Positions 23,691-35,595 are shown, counted from the stretch's first letter. The stretch is DNA of 64,000 nucleotides from Takakia lepidozioides (GCA_030704615.1 CM060731.1:80952756-81016755); one strand, 5' to 3'. The notes: a model not told the origin generated them from the sequence alone. Translations and numbers: made by a program.

Positions 23691-26329
23691 TTTGCAATGC
23701 GTGTGCAAGCCTGGGAGCTCTGGAGTGGACATGTATGACAAATGTGGGTGCATTAAGGATACGAAGGGAGTTAATTTCAACACCATGGCTGAACGAGATG
23801 TGGTGTCGTGGAACGCGATGCTTGCAGGGGTATGCACAGCAAGGGCGTGGGATGGAGACTTCGGAGACCTATAAGCAAATGATGGGGGAAGGGGTGAAGC
23901 CACATCACGTTTGTGTGCGTTTGCAGTTCGTGTGCAAGCCTGGCAGCCCTGGAAAAGGGCAAAGAGGTGCATGGTTGCATCGCCAAAGCTAGAATTGTAC
24001 CAGATGTGATTCTGAACAATACCCTCGTGGACATGTATGCCAAATGTGGATGCATTAAAGATGCGGATGAAGTGTTCAACAGTATGGCTGAACGAGATTT
24101 CGTGCCATGGAATGCCATGCTTGCAAGATATGCACAGCAGGGGCGCGAGATGGAGGCCTTGGAGACCTATGAGCAAATGATGGGTAAGGGGTGAAGTGCG
24201 ACCACATCACGTTTGTGTGCATTTGCAATGCTTGTGCAAGCCTGGCAGCCCTGGAAAAGGGAAAAGGGTGCATGGTGACATCATCAAAGCTGGAATTGTA
24301 CCAAGGTTGCAATGTGTGTGCAAACCTGGGAGCCCTGGAAAATGGAAAAGAGGTCCATGGTGACATCGTCAATGCTGGAATTGCACCAGATTCATCCTGA
24401 ACACTGCCCTGATGGACATATGCCAAATGTGGGTGGATCGAGGATGCGAAGGGAGTTTTCAACACTGTGGTTGTAAGAAATGTGGTGTCGTGGAACGCTA
24501 TGCTTGTAGGGTATGCATAGCAGGGGCACGGGATGGAGGCTTTGGAGACCTATGAACAAATGATGGGGGAAGTGGTGAAGCCCTCATGGAGTGCAATGAT
24601 TGCAGGATATTAAAGTGGAGAACAGCCCTCTTGACGCCAAATGTGGGAGCGGAAAAGATGCACGTCAGGTTTTCGACAAAATGCCTGAACGAGATGTGGT
24701 CTCATGGAATGCCATGATTACAGGATATGCTGAGCATGGCTATGCTGAAGAGGTTTTCAAGATACAAGCAAATGGAACTGGACGCGATGACACCGAACAG
24801 GGTTACGTTCGTTTCTGTTGTCAATGCATGTGCCAGTCTAGGGGCCCTAGAAAAGGGCACGCGGGTCCATGCTGATATTAACAAAGCTGGGGTTGTGTCA
24901 TATATTAACTTGGACAATGTCCTTGTTAACATGTATGCCAAATGTGGGAGTGTTCACGATGCACGTCAAGTGTTTGAAAATATGGTTCAGCAAGCATGGA
25001 ATGCCATAATTGCAGGATATGCTCAGCATGGGTGTAGTACAGAGGCCTTCCAACTATTTGAACAGATGCAGCAGGAAGGCTTGAAGCCAGATGGTATCAC
25101 CTTCGTTTCTCTTCTCTCTGCTTGTAGGCATGTAGGCCTGGTGGATGAAGGCCACCACTTGTTTGGTTCCATGAGTAGAGATCACGGCCTCACTCCTACA
25201 GTGGAGCATTTTTGCTGCATTGTGGACCTTCTTGGCCGTGTAGGCCGATGAGATGAGGCAAAAGAGTTCATCAACAAAGTGCCAATTGAACCAGATGCTC
25301 TGGTTTGGGGGACCTTGCTTGCTGCTGCCAGAATTCATGGGGATGTGGAGGTAGCAATACATGCAGTAAAATCTCTTCTCAAGTGCGATCCCAACCACTA
25401 TGCAGCTTATGTGCTGCTATCCAACATCTACGCCGCATCTGGCAGGTGACAATATGACACAACATGATGTGGTTTCATGGAGGACCATGATTGCAACATA
25501 TGCTCCGCATGAGTATGGCAGGGAGGCTGTTGAGATGTATGAACAAATGCAAAATAAAGGGTCTAACGCCCAACACAAACAGTATCACCTTTATATGTGT
25601 TCTCTCTGCCTGCAGCCGCACTGACCTACTGAATGAAGGAAGATGCTACTTCGATTCCCTGAGTGAAGATCATGGTATCAATCTGACAGTAAAACACTTT
25701 GGCTGCATGGTGGACCTTCTTGGACGTGCGGGACAACTGGATGAGGCAGTGGACCTGATTAATAAAATGCCAATCAATCCAGATGTTGTGGTGTGGAAGG
25801 CCTTGCTTGGTGCCTGCAGAATCCATGGCAATGTGGAGATGGCTGAATGTGTGGCAACATCTATCCTCAAGTGGGATGAACAGGATGCCACGACTTATGT
25901 GGTGTTATATCAAACATCCATGCTGCAGCTGGCAGGTGGGATGATACTGCAAATGTGAGAAGAATGATGAAGGTCAGAGGGGTTAGAAAGGAGCCGGATG
26001 ACAAGTTGCATCCCAGAATTAAGGAAATCCATGCTGAGCTGAGAAGATTGTCTGGGTAGATGAAGGAGGCGGGGTATGTGCCTGACACACGCTTTTTATT
26101 GCATGATGTGGAGGAAAGGAATTTTCTCTTAGCCGCCACAGTGAGAAGCTGGCCATTGGTTTTGGGCTGATCAGCACAATTCATCAAAGAATCTTCGAGT
26201 GTGTGGAGACTGCCACACCTCCACCAAATTCATCTCAAAGATTGTTGGCCGAGCAATTGTTGTCTGGGACGCTAACTACTTTCCACCACTTTGAAGATTG
26301 GATTTGTTCTTGTGGTGATTACTGGTGAA

Positions 26330-27028
26330 AGGATGTTTTCTTGGAAAGATGCTAGTGTCTTGCTTCATTCATTGATCTATGTAGCTACTCAGACCATCCA
26401 CCATTTCCTGATAGTGGGGTCTACCCGGCATAGGTAGGAAGTCAGCCCACAATTGCACTTGACTGAAGGGGTGATTTTTTACTGATTCTGGTGACAGTGG
26501 ATGGAAATCAGAGTGCTGTCCTAATTCTGGGTTTGGGTGGTGGAGCTTCTCCAAAGCTTGAAGATGGAAGTGAATACGAAATTTAATGAGCTTGATGAGA
26601 GGGGCAGCCCTGTGCACAAGCTTTTAGTTTGTCAAAAGCTAGCGTTAACCCGCCAAGATCCAATCCTATGGTGGATGCTTGAAAGTTCATACAATGAATG
26701 TAAGGGTATTTGGGTATGTTGATATTGATTGATGTGGCTTGTGAAAATTGAACATTGAAATGCAGATCCGCCATTTTTCTTCCGGGAAAAACAAAACATG
26801 GGATCTCTGCATGTAACACAGTGGGGATGACCCACCCTTTTTTTGTGAAAAATTGAACGTAGTTATCATAATTTGTTGCTAGTAGTGCGGAGCAACGCGA
26901 AGCCCTAGTTTTGATGCATTCTACAAGAGACAGACAAAGACTTATGGGAGCCTGCTGAAATGCCCGCTTCCGTTCAAAATGTCCAGTGCCTCTTGCAGTT
27001 TCCTGCCTTACATGGTGGCTTCACATCC
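26330..27028. other. No gene seen after the DYW stop
   Basis: Short frames only. The segment separates the PPR array from repeat arm B. Confidence 0.4.
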
Positions 27029-27400
27029 ACACACATAGCCAAGGAGTACTTGTGGACCCTCTCTTGGACAGCTTTCGAAACATGTGTTCAAGGTGGAGGT
27101 GCCTGATTCAAAAAATGGTGCCTGAGGCAATCCTGCCGTATATGGCTGGGAGCTCCATGCTGTACATGGTTGTCAGAATCAGTGCAGAATTGTGTTCGAC
27201 CTTGTATAATAGCTGCTATATCTGTTGTCACCCAAGGAGGGTGCATCCAATCCTCTATCAAAGCATGTCATATGTGTGCTTATGTCTGAAGTCCGGTGAT
27301 CTTGGCCGCTTCTGCAAAAACAACGATTGGGCAGCTGAGTAACAGCCATAGCTTAATAATACTGAAGGACGAGAGACCATAGGCTTAAGAGGAAAAGCTA

Positions 27401-27616
27401 CCAACAGTCAGTAGCTCAGTTGGTAAAGTGCACTGAGTGCCATCCGGATGACCCTGGGGTCAAATCCTGCTACTTGACGGGTGTGGTACGCTCTTCTCCC
27501 CCTTCCCTGCGCGGTGTCGCATTTGAAAGCCTTATGGCGAGGTTACTGAGAGGTTATTTTCTCCTCTCTATCAAGGGCCTGATTTGTGAGCTGTTGCTCC
27601 CAGGTGTTTCCCTTTT

Positions 27617-27642
<26 letters not shown>
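27401..27642 (+). mobile_element. tRNA-derived SINE with target duplication and empty-site partner
   Basis: The head carries an A box (tagctcagttgg, 27412-27423) and a B box (gggtcaaatcc, 27457-27467) in a tRNA-like order, then a unique body and an AAAAG-repeat tail. It is flanked by aaaagcta at 27393-27400 and 27643-27650. The opposite repeat arm near 35230-35240 has a single uninterrupted copy of this site, proving insertion after the arms were duplicated. SINEs are transcribed by RNA polymerase III and copied by LINE machinery. A tRNA gene is ruled out by the long body and poor cloverleaf. Confidence 0.92.
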
Positions 27643-27647
<5 letters not shown>

Positions 27648-28013
27648 CTAGAATAGCTTACATATCCGTATAAATAAATTCCAGCGACGACATAAGGTCG
27701 GAGACTAGTTTAGCGTAGAGCAGATATAGGGTGCCATAGTGCCAAGTCATCGTCGCCACGTTTTGTCGCCACGTCATCGTCGTCAAATTCGGTAGGCGAC
27801 TAGTTTAGCGTATATAGGGTGCCATCGTGCCACGTCATCATTGCCACGTCATCGTCGTCTGTGTTGGAACTTGGAACCTGCCCAAAGCCCGAAAATAACT
27901 GCAGCCCGGGGAAGGGACGATGACGTCCCCGCATCCTTGAGCGCGGAGGGATTTGTTTCACACACCGATCGCACAGATGGAGACCTTGGCAGATTATGAG
28001 TACACTGCAGGAG

Positions 28014-28062
28014 CTCTCACAACTGGAATTTGCACGATGGTGGGACAACCGCAATCGCAAGG
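28014..28062 (+). pseudogene. OSB-like WWDNR motif exon fragment
   Basis: Encodes LEFARWWDNRNRK followed by a gt donor. WWDNR is the core of the PDF motif found at the C-terminus of plant organellar single-stranded DNA-binding (OSB) proteins. Only this short exon part is recognisable; no OB-fold is seen. It has a mirror copy at 34838-34890. Confidence 0.45.
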
Positions 28063-28217
28063 TGTGGCTTTTTCTTAATGTACGATGTGACGAAGTTTGT
28101 CCATCCTGCAAATGTGGGATCTTGGCTCCTGTTAGCACCACGATTTGCTATTCTTCCCGATGTTTACAAGGTTCTTGGGAGAGTCAGCTTGGTCTTAGCA
28201 GGCCGTGTTTCAATCTG

Positions 28218-28310
28218 TTTGAAGTCTGTAAGTTAGCTCGTTGGGTGGATCTGTGGTGACTTTGACGAGTTACTGCCGATGTGGTAGCAGGAAAGTATCC
28301 AAAACAGATA
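28218..28310 (+). repeat. Copy of the OSB-associated intron/exon repeat
   Basis: Shares ctgtaagttagctcgttggg, gactttgacgagttactg and gcaggaaagtatcc with 22.55-22.64 kb and, reversed, with 33.88-33.97 kb. Truncated after aacagagatgag. Confidence 0.6.
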
Positions 28311-28319
28311 ACAGAGATG

Positions 28320-31040
28320 AGTAACAGCCATAGCTTCATCCACACCCTTGCACAAAGCAGCCTACAACACAAAGTTCCAAGCATCTTTCACATCAGGAAA
28401 CAACATTGAACAATCTAAGGATAGCAACAGCGGCCCTCTTTCCTGTTTCTGCATGACAAAACGAGCCTTTGTTCTAAGAAATGGGGAATGGAGATACAAA
28501 GAAAATATCGCCTTGCTATGACAAATTCATTCGCGTCCTGTAAGGCCTCAAACTAATCTCAAGCTCTTGATCCTCTGGCACTCCACCAATCTCCTACAGT
28601 TTTAGAAGGCTCACATGTCAAATTCAACAGTAATCTCCCATCTATGCTGAGAATGAGGGATGAACCGATTCTTGTCCCCTTCAAAGAATGGAGAAGGCAA
28701 AGTTTTGCTGACAGACCAGCAGTGTTTTTACACGTGCACTACTATAAATGAATTCAGTTCATCAAGCAATCGCTACAGGAAACTGGAGAATTAGGAAAGC
28801 AAAGTTATGCCGTGCAATGGGGTTGTGTGCCTCCTCTTCCTTACACAGGTCTGCAAGGCTGGCACTCTTTACCGTCCTGATGATGCGAATGAGCTTCCGG
28901 CTGAATCCTGGGGATGCCTCCCAATTCACAGAGAGATCACATTTTCTCTTCCTGGTATTCTTGCTCAGGTACATTATCAGTTGTGAAGGTTGTCACCAAA
29001 TTGATCTCTTAGGCCTACTTAGTGTTGCCAGCCGTTGAGGTGAAACTGATAGCAGTGGGGAGGCCCTTGTGAATTGGGCTCTCTATGGGAAAGTGGGATG
29101 GCCGAGTCCATGAATTGCTGTTTATGGTGACAATGTGGAAAGGACAAGCAGGCCATAGATTGGCAACAGCACCTCTTCATTCTTCTAGATGAACCTGCCA
29201 CAGACCCACGGTACTGTGACTGGAGGAGGTCATAAAGACAAAGACTGGGCACTTTCTCCTCCTTCTCAATTGCATCGGATTGTGATTTTATAACAAGGCT
29301 CCGGTGCCGTAACGATTGCCAAGCAGAGCGATCGAAAGCAGATCGGCCCAAAATCTGAGCTCTCATGTATGTGCAAATACACCCACAAACAGACCCAAGA
29401 TGAATCTGTGACATTGCATGATTGCAAGCAGCAGCGAAGAAAATTGACACGTAATTTAGAACTATACATAATCCCTCTCCAGAAATTCAGCATCTGAAGT
29501 GCGGCATTCAGCTTTTTCTTTTTAAATGTGTCCAAATTATACCTGCCATGGAGAATTTCTGCCATGGAGTTGTATTGATACCAATGTTGATATACCCCCA
29601 ATACAAGATTTGAAATTTGCAATACTGATACCATACCATATGAGGCCAAGCAAAAACAATGTACATACAAGACCGGTACATTAAAAGTTTAATATCTACT
29701 TTGATACCATTATCTGCCAGGTATGAAGGAGGCCTCTTCACCGACAATACCATACCCTGGCTGGTATGAAATGGTTATGATACCGGTCCAACACTGGTAT
29801 ATTCAAAAGATGAACATTTATTTTATTCCATTTGATCCATTGTATGGCAAGCAGACTTGGATCATGAAATGTTGTTTATATGATATCTTTTTTATTTTCA
29901 ATTGGTTTAGATTTCAGATTGTTTGGATTTTGACTTAATGTCATGGTTTCTTGAAAAATGAGCTAGAGCAGCTAGAGTCGAGCAAATGAGATAGAAACAG
30001 AGATAGAAACAAAGACATCAGGACAAAATGACAAGGAAAAGAAACGACAAATCTTGGTCAATAATACACTACATCCCCCAGAATTTTCTCAATGGGCACC
30101 TTGCTGGGCTAGCTGCACTTTACTGGCAAGGGGGGCCCAGTAACCATCAGAGAGTTCCCAATGAGTTTACTAGGCTCTCACAATGGTATATATTATATAT
30201 ATTGACTAGGACTGTGTCAAGCTGTCAGGCACTCTGGTTGCACAATATAAGCTTTGGGTTTATGATTAATGACAAAGCACTTTGTATACTAAAAATATTT
30301 TTGTATGTGACATTCTGGTCATATCTTGGGTGCACAAAAACTGTTTTTATCTGATCTGACTATATCTTTGGTGTCTGTCCATAATGAGCACTAGCTAGGG
30401 CGTGGAGGGGGATCTCAACTTGAAAAGCACAAATCTCCTAAACTTCATTGCATCAGATCTAAGCTCAGTAAAGCAACCATCATGGGAAGGGAGAGTTGCA
30501 CATATCAATTCCAATCTTTAACATGCCGAGTGGAAATGGGTTTGGACAGTTATAGCTGTAAATTCCGAGTCCCAGTTCCACAAGTGACACGGTAGAAATG
30601 GTCTGAAAGGTCACTTTACAAAACTTGTACATTGACATGTGGCATGTGTACTGCACATTCACTACCAATGCCCATCAGTTTAAAACACCAGTTTAGCTGC
30701 TGCTAACAAGACCCAAATGGATGAGTCGTAATCCACTGGCAGAAGTGCCACTTGAAAAAGGCTTAGCTTACAAATGTTTCTAAGACAACGAGGTAAACTA
30801 CACCTATGCAAAGTTCGAACCAGTAAAATGCAATGACAATTATCGTCCTCGCAAAGGCACTACCAACCCTTCCTGTTTGGGATCTGTCTTCCCCTGCACT
30901 ACTTTGCCAGTGTCATCCTCAGGTGTAACTATTCACAACATACATAATACAGTCCACAACCCATGACCAAACTAGGTACCTCCTTGGTCTTGGTGTACAT
31001 GAACCCAATCAACCATCCACCCGAAGAGTGGGTCCTCAAT
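28320..31040. other. Central spacer of the inverted region, no firm gene
   Basis: The loop between the duplicated arms. A minus-strand open stretch near 28974-28800 (including SVNWEASPGFSRKLIRII) ends at a plausible splice site and could be an exon of an unrecognised gene. Other frames have no motif. A possible MITE lies at 29.57-29.80 kb. Confidence 0.3.
29578..29803. mobile_element. Possible hAT-like MITE with ggtatc/gatacc repeats
   Basis: Left end ccaatgttgatata and right end ggtccaacactgg are roughly inverted, with CARTGTTG-like termini. The interior repeats gataccat/ggtatg words, which also occur at 43.33-43.50 kb. No matching 8-bp target duplication was found, so this is tentative. 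Confidence 0.3.
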
Positions 31041-31049
31041 CACAGTTTG

Positions 31050-31340
31050 CACTTACCCACCCTTGAGGTCATCCATGATGGCCTCTCCCATGTCACAGAC
31101 TGGAAACAAGTTCAGAGAGGGTCAGTGCTTCAGGCTCAGCCTCGAGATTTTGAAAGATGGTGAACAGAGGTGCAGAGACTATATTCTTGATGGTCCTGAC
31201 AAGGGTCGCTCTCTGATGAGAATACCCCGGACAGTGTAGCAGAAAATGGATATTGTCTTCAGGCCACCCTCACATTGGGCATTGACACTCTCCCTTCCTC
31301 TCTGCATCTTTTTGAGAAAGAGAGTTAGCACATAACAGGT
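31050..31340 (-). pseudogene. LINE reverse-transcriptase C-terminal fragment, rearranged
   Basis: Nucleotide match to the fragment at 39.78-40.10 kb (gctcagcctcgaga, aaccccggacagtgta, gggcattg...ctctcccttcctctctgc, cttgaggtcatcca). The block order is permuted: the part that is downstream in one copy is upstream here. Frames are broken. Confidence 0.55.
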
Positions 31341-31419
31341 AGCTATATATACTATTCTATGTGTCAAATTGTTGTACAAGGAAGAACAAGCTCATGTGAA
31401 ATGTGATGGGACATACAAT

Positions 31420-33225
31420 TTGTTGTTTAGGCGCTGGTAAAATGCAGAGAGAACATTCTGCTGCTCAGATGGATCCCACCCAGCTGCAGCATAGATGTTT
31501 GATAGCAACAAATAAGTCGCGGCATCCTGTTCATCCCACGTGAGGATAGATGTTGCCGCACGTTCAGCCATCTCCACGCCATGGATTCTGCAGGCACCAA
31601 GCAAGGCCTTCCACACCACAGCATCTGGATTGATGACATTGTATTAATCAGGTCCACTGCCTCATCCAGTGGTCCCGCACGTCCAAGAAGGTCCACCATG
31701 CAGCCAAAGTGCTTTACTGTCAGAGTGACACCATGATACTTGATTCAGGGAATCCCAGTAGCGTCTTCCTTCATCCAGTAGGCCAGTGTGGCTGCATGCA
31801 GAGAGAACACATATAAAGGTGATACTGTCCAGCTTCAAACCGTTCTTTTGCATTCCTTCAAATAGTTGCAGGACCTCCCTATGACAACCATGCTGGGCAC
31901 ATCCTGCAATCATCACGTTCCACGACACCACATTTCGTTCAGCCATATTGTCAAATACTCCCTTTGCATCCTCAATGCACCCACATTTCAGATACATGTC
32001 CAACCATGGCAGTGTCCAGAATGACAATTGGTACAATTCCAGCTTTGATGATGTCACAGTGCACCTCTTTGCCCTTTTCCAGGGCTGCCAGGCTTGCACA
32101 AGCATTGCAAATGCACACAAACGTGAAGTTGTTGCGCTTCACCCCTTCCCCCATCATTTGCTCATAGGTCTCCAAGGCCTCCATCCCGCGCCCCGCTGTG
32201 CATATCCTGCAAGCATGGCGTTCCATGACACCAAATCTCGTTCAGCCATATTGTTGAACACTCCATCCACATTTGGCATACATGTCCACAAGGGTATTGT
32301 TCAGAATCACATCTGGTACATTTCCAGCTTTGACGATGCAACCATGGACCTCTTTGTCCTTTTCCAGGGCTGCCAGGCTTGCACACGCACTGCAAACGCA
32401 CACAAACGTTATGTGGCGGGCTTCACCCCTTCCCCCATCATTTGCTCATATGTCTCCAAAGCCTCCATCCCGCGCCCCTGCTGTGCACATCCTGCAAGCA
32501 TCACGTTCCATGACACCACATCTCGTTCAGCCATAGTGTTGAACACTCCCTCCGCATCCTCAATGCTCCCACATTTGGCATACATGTCCACGAGGGTATT
32601 GCTCAGAATCACATCTGGTACAATTCCAGCTTTGGTGATGCAACCATACACCTCTTTGCCCTTTTCCAGGGCTGCCAGGCTTGCACATGCACTGCAAACA
32701 CACACAAACATGATGTGGTCGAGCTTCACCCCTTCCCCCATCATTTGCTCATAGGTCTCCAAAGCCCCATCCCGCGCCCCTGCTGTGCACACCCTGCGAG
32801 CATCGGTTCCACGACACCACATCTCGTTCAGCCATAGTGTTGAACACTCCCTTAGCATCCTCAAGGCTCCCACAGTCGGCATACATATCCACCAGAGCAG
32901 TGTTCAGGATGACATCTGGTACAATTGCAGATTTGATGATGTCGCCATGGATCTCTTTGCCCTTTTGCAGGGCTGCCAGACGCACTGCAAACACACAAAC
33001 GTTATGTGGGCGGGCATCACCCCTTCCCCCATCATTTGCTCATAGGTCTCCAAAGCCTCCATCCCGCACCCCTGCTGTGCATACCCTGCAAGTATCGCAC
33101 TCCACGACACCACATCTCGTTCAGCCATAGTGTTGAACACTCCCTTGGCATCCTCGATGCACCCACATTTGGCATACATGTCCACCAGGGCAGTGTTCAG
33201 AATGACATCTGGTAATTTGACAGGC
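31420..33225 (-). pseudogene. Second PPR array, inverted relative to the first
   Basis: About five PLS triplets of about 300 bp, nearly identical to those on the plus strand ([50 protein letters not shown]), followed by LSACSHTGLLDEGRRYWDSL, MVDLLGRAG and the E-motif start GACRIHG and TYLLLSNIYAAAGW, where homology stops near 31480. The DYW end is absent. Several frame breaks are present (for example near 32400 and 32770). The 5' end abuts an OSB-like exon fragment at 33.23 kb, so the array begins inside a repeat just after LPDVILN. Pseudogene. Confidence 0.85.
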
Positions 33226-33480
33226 ATCCACCTTTTGCCTCGGTTGTCCCACCATCGACTGGGGTCAGAAAAGTATTCATTCCACAGCTTCTCCTCATCT
33301 CTGTTACCTGTTTCTGGATACTTTCCTGTTGTAACATTGGCAGTATCGTATCAAAGTCACTCCAAACTAGATTCACTCAACCAGGTAACTTGCAGAATTC
33401 AACATGGAAACTTAGGGCCGATTCTGATAAGAGGGAAAACAGGGTGAAATGTGTTGGAGAAAGTGCCTTCATTAGCAGTG
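33226..33480 (-). pseudogene. OSB-like fragment, copy 1
   Basis: The minus strand encodes DEEKLWNEYFSDPSRWWDNR at 33300-33240, the first half of an OSB-type PDF motif (KLW...F..P..WWDNR). Upstream on the same strand is gaattctgcaagtt and an open stretch ending in TFHPVFPLIRIGPKF. It is joined directly to PPR sequence at its 3' side. OSB proteins bind single-stranded organellar DNA; here only motif fragments are present. Confidence 0.5.
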
Positions 33481-33698
33481 CCTGATTTTATCAATTGTGC
33501 CGCTGCTGCTGCGGCTTCCAGTTGACCATCTACCCATGCAGGTTTCTTGTAGCTATCCTTCCACATGGGATCATAGGAAACCTGGAGCTTGCCCGGCCCT
33601 CTTGGATGAATCTGGACCTCTATCCCTGGTCCTTCAGCTATCCCTGCCTGTGTACAAATCATGAATACATCCTCAGCCTTGCTGCTAGCAGTAGACAC
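33480..33698 (-). pseudogene. Possible second-half PDF motif exon
   Basis: The minus-strand open frame contains LQVSYDPMWKDSYKKPAWVD and GQLEAAAAAAQ. The PMWKDS..KPAWVDGQL pattern resembles the LW..S..PPWV ending of PDF motifs in OSB proteins. It lies between the two WWDN-containing copies, which fits a gene with repeated PDF motifs. Evidence is motif level only. Confidence 0.4.
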
Positions 33699-33784
33699 TG
33701 ATTGCGTGAAGTTCTTCCAGCAAACACCCCAACCCTACTTATTACAGTAGTTGCAATTCTGAATTGCATCTGCTTCTCTCTGTA

Positions 33785-34040
33785 GTCCAACAGGCATTCA
33801 CCTTTTTGTCTCCATTGTCCCACCATTGACTGGGGTCAGAAAAGTGTTCATTCCAAAGCTTCTCCTCATCTCTGTTATTTGTTTTTGGATACTTTCCTGC
33901 TGCCACATCGTCAGTAACTTGTCAAAGTCACTCCAAACCACCACAGATCCACCCAACGAGCTAACTTACAGAATTCAATATGCATCTCAGGGCCGAGTCT
34001 GATGAGAGGGCAAAACAGGCAGAAATAGGTCGAAGAAGAA
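33785..34040 (-). pseudogene. OSB-like fragment, copy 2
   Basis: Direct repeat of the 33226-33480 unit, about 565 bp away, same strand. Encodes DEEKLWNEHFSDPSQWWDNG, in which the WWDNR arginine is replaced by glycine. Upstream is an intact-looking donor (gaattct/gtaagt) and a GTFFFDLFLPVLPSHQ-type frame shared with 22.48 kb. Confidence 0.5.
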
Positions 34041-34182
34041 GGTGCCCTCGTCACATTGTCCTTGACCTTGTTTCATTACCCATGGAGGATTTAACCGACC
34101 ATCAACCCAAAAAGGACCTCTTGTGTGTGCTGCTTGTGTCTGTAGCTTGTGTCTGCACGGTGCAGCTGAGCAGGCAGAGATT

Positions 34183-34258
34183 GAAACACGGCCTGCTAAG
34201 ACCAAGCTGACTCTCCCAAGAACCTTGTAAACATCAGGAAGAATACCAAATCATGGTA
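34183..34258 (-). repeat. Partial tandem copy of the end of arm B
   Basis: Repeats the acacggcctgctaagaccaa to cttgtaaacatc segment that recurs at 34672-34745, about 490 bp apart in the same orientation, with a few differences. Confidence 0.7.
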
Positions 34259-34671
34259 ATCACGACACTGCTGTCACATCCGGGTCACTAGCCCTATAAT
34301 CTTACTCTGACAAAGAGCCTGGTGGAAGGAGAACAACGTTGTTGTTGACGATTACACTCACGTTTCTCGAGATTCGCATTTATGCCCACAAAGTGAATCC
34401 CTAGCTGGGTCCTGGAGCACTCCGCGCAAAAGGCTACCAGAATGTACCTTTCTTGAGTCTCCCTGCAGGCTGAGGAGGCGTCACAACCATCACTTGCAAG
34501 GGTCTCGGGCGCGGCGTTGCCAAGGTGGACGCCGGGTTCAGCTCCACGGCCCGGTCCATTAATCTGCTGCACGTACTAACAGGAGCCGAGAGCCCACATT
34601 TGCAGGATGGACAAACTTAATGTCGGATTGGTATGTGAGAACCACCACGGTACAGCTGAGCAGGCAGAGAC

Positions 34672-35593
34672 TGAAACACGGCCTGCTAAGACCAAGCTGA
34701 CTCTCCCAAGAACCTTGTAAACATCGGGAAGAATAGCAAATCGTGGTGCTAACAGGAGCCAAGATCCCACATTTGCAGGATGGACAAACTTCGTCACATC
34801 GTACATTAAGAAAAAGCCACACCTTGCGATTGCGGTTGTCCCACCATCGTGCAAATTCCAGTTGTGAGAGCTCCTGCAGTGTACTCATAATCTGCCAAGG
34901 TCTCCATCTGTGCGATCGGTGTGTGAAACAAATCCCTCCGCGCTCAAGGATGCGGGGACGTCATCGTCCCTTCCCCGGGCTGCAGTTATTTTCGGGCTTT
35001 GGGCAGGTTCCAAGTTCCAACACAGACGACGATGACGTGGCAATGATGACGTGGTGAAGATGACTTGCCACTATGGCACCCTATATTTGCTCTACGATAA
35101 AAGTATTTGACGATGATGACGTGGCGACGATGACTTGGCACTATGGCACCCTATATCTGCTCTACGCTAAACTAGTCTCCGACCTTCTGTCGTCGCTGGA
35201 ATTTATTTATACGGATATGTAAGCTATTCTAGCTTTTCCTCTTGAGCCTATGGTCTCTCGTCCTTCAGTATTATTAAGCTATGGCTGTTACTCAGCTGCC
35301 CAATCGTTGTTTTTGCAGAAGCTGCCAAGATCACCGGACTTCAGACATAAGCACACATATGACATCCTTTGATAGAGGATTGGATGCACCCTCCTTGGGT
35401 GACAACAGAGATAGCAGCTATTATACAAGGTCAAACACAATTCTGCACTGATTTTGCACAGCATGGAGCTCCCACCCAAGTATATGGCAGGATTGCCTCA
35501 GGCACCATTTTTTGAATCAGGCACCTCCACCTTGAACACATGTTTCGAAAGCCCAAGAGAGGGTCCACAAGTACTTGTCTGCTATGTGTGTGG
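34672..35593 (-). repeat. Inverted repeat arm B, right copy (empty SINE site)
   Basis: Reverse complement of 27029-28213 without the SINE. It contains the WWDNRNRK fragment (34890-34838), two copies of repeat R (35030-35215) and the uninterrupted SINE target site. Confidence 0.9.
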
Positions 35594-35595
35594 TC

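Larger units (their letters stand above)
20927..26328 (+). pseudogene. PPR (PLS/DYW class) repeat array, frame-broken
   Basis: Roughly a dozen near-identical P-L-S triplets of about 300 bp (100 residues). Each has the order AGYAQQG, ALETYEQMMGEGVKP, ITFVCVCNACASL, ALEKGKEVHGDI, VDMYAKCG and [15 protein letters not shown]. Such proteins bind organellar RNA for editing. The frame changes many times and in-frame stops occur (for example 25249-25251). More typical diverged repeats follow at 24.6-25.25 kb. Two E-motif ends are present (25.25-25.45 and 25.7-25.95 kb), then a DYW domain with [17 protein letters not shown] and the terminal CGDYW stop at 26311-26328, also frame-shifted. An unrelated OSB-like fragment interrupts the array at 22.46-22.65 kb. 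It begins abruptly inside a repeat. Organellar targeting sequence is absent. Most likely a pseudogene grown by unequal exchange. Confidence 0.85.
27029..28213 (+). repeat. Inverted repeat arm B, left copy (with SINE insertion)
   Basis: Matches the reverse complement of 34672-35593 (922 bp) once the 250-bp SINE and one copy of its target duplication are removed. The match includes two tandem copies of repeat R and the region around an OSB-like WWDNRNRK motif. Confidence 0.9.

Noticed and set aside
26870-26915. Helitron 3' end (GC-rich short stem followed by ctag)
   Set aside because: The stem is only about three base pairs, and no 5' TC end or Helitron protein was found.
26986-27342. 118-residue frame partly conserved in both B arms
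   Set aside because: The right-arm version is shorter with a different start, and conservation equals that of the surrounding repeat, so no coding constraint is shown.
27401-27475. tRNA gene suggested by A-box and B-box sequences
   Set aside because: The tRNA-like head continues into a long shared body with an A-rich tail and target duplications; it is the start of a SINE, and the cloverleaf is poor.
31948-32754. 268-residue plus-strand frame across the minus-strand PPR array
   Set aside because: Antisense shadow of PPR repeats; the sense strand carries the PPR motifs.
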